DNA from: a virus
Reading direction: 5' to 3' (one strand)
IMG/VR virus record: IMGVR_UViG_3300013115_000236
Location: 1 to 39,536 of that record
DNA: 39,536 nt
A program made the position numbers and the translations under genes. Numbering within the stretch: the stretch's first letter is position 1; each line of letters starts with the position of its first letter. The notes below the pieces were generated by a model that made no database searches, was not told the DNA's origin, and was given only the letters and a program-made list of their open reading frames with translations. Below are positions 36,870 through 39,536 of this stretch, piece after piece.

Positions 36870-37172
36870 ATGAGAAATACAATAATAATCAAAGGACCTT
36901 GGAACCCAACTATTGTAAATACTTCATATGGTACTTTCACAGTAAGTGGTTCTAACTGGAAACCAGTTCCGTCCGGGACAACACTAAAACAATTAAAGTG
37001 GATAGACACATCACCAAAAATCAAAAAAACAATTCCAAGATCATGGAAAGTAAAAAATTATACTGTAAAATGGTTAGGAAGTATGTATAGTTGTACTTGT
37101 TTAGGTTATACTTATAGACGTAAGTGTAAACATATTGATTTAATAAGTGAAAAAAATAAAAAAAAGGCTTGA
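36870..37172 (+). CDS. SWIM zinc-finger protein, probably leaderless
   Basis: 100 aa. YSCTCLGYTYRRKCKHI is a SWIM-type CxC...CxH zinc site near the C-terminus, found in DNA- or protein-binding proteins. The N-terminal half contains KGPWNPTIVNTSYGTF, VSGSNWKPVPSGTT and KVKNYTVKWLGS, probably a small beta domain. No in-frame ATG follows until about residue 72, so the start 8 nt after promoter 13 is the likely one. Confidence 0.75.
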   Translation: MRNTIIIKGPWNPTIVNTSYGTFTVSGSNWKPVPSGTTLKQLKWIDTSPKIKKTIPRSWKVKNYTVKWLGSMYSCTCLGYTYRRKCKHIDLISEKNKKKA

Positions 37173-37197
37173 CTTTCATAAAAAAATGTCGTAAGAT
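37169..37197 (+). promoter_or_regulatory. Sigma70-type promoter 14
   Basis: TTGACT, 17-bp spacer, TAAGAT. The gene at 37224 follows after 26 nt with a TAAGGAAAT ribosome binding site, so this member drives an ordinary leader. Confidence 0.85.
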
Positions 37198-37223
37198 CAA
37201 GTGTAATTAAGGAAATATAAATT

Positions 37224-37553
37224 ATGGAATATGGTGAAGTAAAAAAATTAGCAGGTGAATATCGTAGAGAGATAGTCCCGATGTTGAAAAAACTTGGATT
37301 TAACGCTTCGGTCACTTCTAAAAGACATTATTGGAAAAATGAAATTAATGTTACTATTAAAAAAGTTCCAGATAATTTTAACGTTTGGACAAATAAATAT
37401 AATCATTTTAATTTAATGGATAAGGCAAAAAAATTAAAAAATACTATTGAGAACCGAATGGAAGGTTTGTTTGGTACTACTGGAATAGTATATAATGTTA
37501 ATTTTCATGGTAATATTCCATTTAAAGAATACGAAGGATATACAGGTGGATAA
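37224..37553 (+). CDS. Unknown protein, possibly related to the LPD29-like one
   Basis: 109 aa. LAGEYRREIVPMLKKLGFNASVTSKRHYWKNEINVTIKKVP has the same layout as the start of the LPD29-like protein at 5105 (basic helix, a (G)FxxSx strand, then a basic beta hairpin), but it lacks the NSDIMTDYFDVGWY signature. Distant relation is a guess. TAAGGAAAT precedes the ATG. Confidence 0.65.
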   Translation: MEYGEVKKLAGEYRREIVPMLKKLGFNASVTSKRHYWKNEINVTIKKVPDNFNVWTNKYNHFNLMDKAKKLKNTIENRMEGLFGTTGIVYNVNFHGNIPFKEYEGYTGG

Positions 37554-37881
37554 TAAAAGTTGGTTACTTGTGATGTCTTTTGATGAACATGAAGATAATC
37601 CAAATACAATAAAAACTTTATATCATAATAAAACTGAAGATGAAATGATAGAAATGATGGATTTATTACAGGATATGAATGAGCATATGATTTTACATTT
37701 GGTTGAAGTTGATAAAGATGTTACATACGAAAATTTAAAAGTAGAATATGGACGACCAGTATTATTCATGGATAGTAAATATAATTGGAATAATGGCAAA
37801 ACATTTGAAGATATACAGAATGATATATTAGAAGAAAAAATAAATCAAGCAATAAAAACCGGTGACATAGGTGTCACATAA
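37546..37881 (+). CDS. Unknown acidic protein
   Basis: 111 aa. GTG 37546 overlaps the preceding stop by 8 nt with GAAGGA upstream; ATG 37573 is the alternative. Acidic and helical (TEDEMIEMMDLLQDMNEHMILHLVEVDKDVTYENLK). No known domain. Confidence 0.65.
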   Translation: MDNKSWLLVMSFDEHEDNPNTIKTLYHNKTEDEMIEMMDLLQDMNEHMILHLVEVDKDVTYENLKVEYGRPVLFMDSKYNWNNGKTFEDIQNDILEEKINQAIKTGDIGVT

Positions 37882-37894
37882 AGAGAAGGAAAAA

Positions 37895-38335
37895 ATGAAA
37901 GTTAAAGAAAGTAATTCATTTGAAGTAAGTGGAGTACGATATATGTTGTGTTCTACTTGTGGTCGTGAAGTTAAGAATGTAGGGGAAACAGCAATATCAG
38001 TAAAATGTAGTTATTGTGTTAATGCTATGATACCGTTTGAAGAAGCTAAACAGGGATATAAATCAACAGGACGCCCTCCAGGTTGGCATTGGATGAATGA
38101 GTTTGTAGATAAGGACGGAAACGTTTTTCATAAAGGTAAAGAACAACCTAAACTAAAGGGGACATTAAAACCTACAAAAGTTGTGAAGAAGAAAATTAAA
38201 CGAAGAACAAAAACTGAAATAGAAGCATCTAAAGTAAGGAAATATCAAAAGAAAAAGAAAGCTGCAAAAAAGAAATTAAAATCTGAAATTAAAAAACAAC
38301 AAGATTTTCTAAATCACAAATTAGATAAGGACTAA
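37895..38335 (+). CDS. Zinc-ribbon protein with Lys-rich tail
   Basis: 146 aa. CSTCGREVKNVGETAISVKCSYC forms a four-cysteine ribbon (about 16-38). GRPPGWHWMNEFVDKDGNVFHKGKE follows, with an AT-hook-like GRP, then a tail of more than 60 residues with very high Lys/Arg. Nucleic-acid binding is likely. Start at 37895 with AGAAGGA upstream; the frame from 37871 lies in the previous gene. Confidence 0.75.
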   Translation: MKVKESNSFEVSGVRYMLCSTCGREVKNVGETAISVKCSYCVNAMIPFEEAKQGYKSTGRPPGWHWMNEFVDKDGNVFHKGKEQPKLKGTLKPTKVVKKKIKRRTKTEIEASKVRKYQKKKKAAKKKLKSEIKKQQDFLNHKLDKD

Positions 38336-38337
38336 TA

Positions 38338-38478
38338 ATGGCAAAGAAAAAGAAAAAAGATATACCGTTTCATATAGCCCATAATTATAAAGAATTTGAG
38401 TTAAAGGATGGAACTAAATTTTGGGCACGAGACGCTGAAGATGCTCGGTTGTATATTAAGAAAGTAGATGGTAAATAA
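38338..38478 (+). CDS. Small basic protein
   Basis: 46 aa. Five consecutive lysines at the N-terminus, then HIAHNYKEFELKDGTKFWARDAEDARLYIKKV, a compact alpha/beta pattern. It starts 2 nt after the preceding stop and its stop touches the next ATG. Confidence 0.6.
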   Translation: MAKKKKKDIPFHIAHNYKEFELKDGTKFWARDAEDARLYIKKVDGK

Positions 38479-38727
38479 ATGAGTTTGAAACCAGTTAAAC
38501 CAATAACCCGATCAGGAGAAGGAACTCCACGACAAAAGTATATTGGCCGGGAAAATTATCTTGAAGAAAGATATAAAATATCTGCCGGATTAAAAGGACC
38601 TAAACGATTAGATAAAGAAAAATATGAAGATTATGTTATTCGTAGAAAAGCAGAAAATGGGTTACTTAAAGAATATCTTCGTGGTGTTTGGATGAAAAAC
38701 GGAGAGAGTACAGCACTTGATGAATGA
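38479..38727 (+). CDS. Small basic unknown protein
   Basis: 82 aa. Basic start (KPVKPITRSGEGTPRQKYIGRENYLEERY) and helical C-terminal half. Contiguous with the previous gene and overlapping the next by 8 nt. No known domain. Confidence 0.65.
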   Translation: MSLKPVKPITRSGEGTPRQKYIGRENYLEERYKISAGLKGPKRLDKEKYEDYVIRRKAENGLLKEYLRGVWMKNGESTALDE

Positions 38728-38914
38728 AGTTGTTAAAAAAATTAAACACTTACGAGCTACTATGTTGCAATGGGCAGATGAAAATAGAAAGTTCATAAAA
38801 GATGGTGAGTATGAAATCTCACCAGTAATAGTATTTGAAAATTATCCAGATTATCAAAAAGAGTGGGTTAAAGGCAGGATGATGTTTAAGCATTATAGTA
38901 ATATTAGTTTATGA
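38720..38914 (+). CDS. Small helical unknown protein
   Basis: 64 aa. Start at ATG 38720 within the preceding gene's end (GGAGAG about 18 nt upstream). Charged and helical (VVKKIKHLRATMLQWADENRK). Ends in an ATGA overlap with the deformylase. Confidence 0.65.
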   Translation: MNEVVKKIKHLRATMLQWADENRKFIKDGEYEISPVIVFENYPDYQKEWVKGRMMFKHYSNISL

Positions 38915-39536
38915 AAAAAGTAATTAATTGTAATAAAGAACACAATCCAGTTATTAATAAAAAACTTGAAAAAGTTTCATTAGAAGGAAAAGTTCCAGGA
39001 CCAGAAATGGGATTACCTGTTGACCAGTATTATATTCCAGAAGGACATAAAATAGCAACAGAGTTATTACAGACATTAACTAAACACGAAAGTGGAATTG
39101 GATTAGCAGCGAACCAAATTGGAATGGATAAACAAGTTGCAGTAGTAAATGTTAGAGAACCTTTAATACTAATCAATCCAGAAATAGTAGAACAGTGGGA
39201 TGAAATACCATTTTATGAAGGGTGTTTATCATTTCCTAAAAGGTCTGTTCATACTAAACGATATAAATATGTAATTATAAAGTGTGATAATTATGAAAGT
39301 CAGTTGTATTTTGGACCACAAGGAGAAAGTTTCGGTGTGGGAATTTGGGAAAATGGAAAATCTGAAGATGATGATTTAAGATTACTTGAGGCAGTTTGTG
39401 TGCAGCATGAAGTGGGGCATTTGAATGGAATGACTATCCACGATAGAGAATATAAACCAGAACCAATCAAAGTTAAAAAAGGTTTTGGTCGTAATGAAAA
39501 AGTAGATATTACAGATGGTAAAGAATTAAAAACAAT
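38911..39536 (+). CDS. def: Peptide deformylase, cut by the window edge
   Basis: At least 208 aa, open to the window end. All three motifs are present: GIGLAANQ (62-69), EGCLS (103-107) and QHEVGH (165-170), giving the Cys-His-His metal site and catalytic Glu. The usual HExDH is HEVGH here, with Gly in place of Asp, and a loop of about 25 residues before it is long. It removes formyl groups from new proteins; deformylases are frequent in marine phages. ATGA overlap with the preceding gene. Confidence 0.92.
   Translation, partial: MKKVINCNKEHNPVINKKLEKVSLEGKVPGPEMGLPVDQYYIPEGHKIATELLQTLTKHESGIGLAANQIGMDKQVAVVNVREPLILINPEIVEQWDEIPFYEGCLSFPKRSVHTKRYKYVIIKCDNYESQLYFGPQGESFGVGIWENGKSEDDDLRLLEAVCVQHEVGHLNGMTIHDREYKPEPIKVKKGFGRNEKVDITDGKELKT

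Overview
This is a gene-dense, AT-rich stretch in which every supported gene lies on the + strand. It reads as the middle of a large tailed-phage genome. Support for a phage: overlapping small ORFs (ATGA and TAATG junctions), many small unknown proteins, widespread phage families (an LPD29-like protein, PhoH, a CobS/CobT-like pair, peptide deformylase, a phage thermonuclease), a 25-member tRNA array and a repeated strong promoter. No structural genes fall in the window. The host is probably a Bacteroidota or relative. This is inference, from a Bacteroidota-style signal peptide, an Hc1/histone-H1-like protein and a GroEL with a GGM tail.

Layout. 1-2.7 kb: trypsin-like protease, small proteins and a structured RNA. 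2.7-4.7 kb: mostly non-coding, with direct repeats and sigma70-type promoters. 4.7-8.0 kb: small phage proteins. 8.0-12.2 kb: structured RNAs, 25 tRNA or tRNA-like genes whose anticodons cover all 20 amino acids, a very small RNase P RNA, and four small genes between them (two form a cupin/nucleotidyltransferase pair). 12.2-17.2 kb: YkuK-like RNase H fold, PhoH, PC4-like ssDNA binder, radical SAM enzyme, HTH/HNH-like protein. 17.3-21.6 kb: CobT-like VWA protein and CobS-like AAA+ ATPase. 21.7-26.6 kb: thermonuclease, three tandem paralogues, basic small proteins. 26.7-31.0 kb: degenerate helicase-like protein, an adenine methyltransferase split into two genes in permuted order, and a PD-(D/E)xK-like nuclease. 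31.0-35.3 kb: structured leader RNA, Hsp20, GroES, GroEL, J-domain-like protein, histone-like protein. 35.3-39.5 kb: membrane coil protein, SWIM zinc-finger protein, zinc-ribbon protein and a peptide deformylase cut by the window edge.

How the parts work together. Fourteen promoters share TTGACT, a 17-bp spacer and TAAGAT (or close variants), so host sigma70-type RNA polymerase probably transcribes these units. Several place an ATGAGA exactly 8 nt after the -10 box, which implies nearly leaderless mRNAs. The tRNA array appears to carry its own processing ribozyme. The chaperone block is headed by an RNA whose conserved core and covarying closing helix also occur at 1.1 kb. The strongest candidates for undescribed biology are the minimal RNase P RNA, the two-copy pseudoknot RNA, the class II-like tRNAs with Asn and Thr anticodons, and the split permuted methyltransferase cassette.
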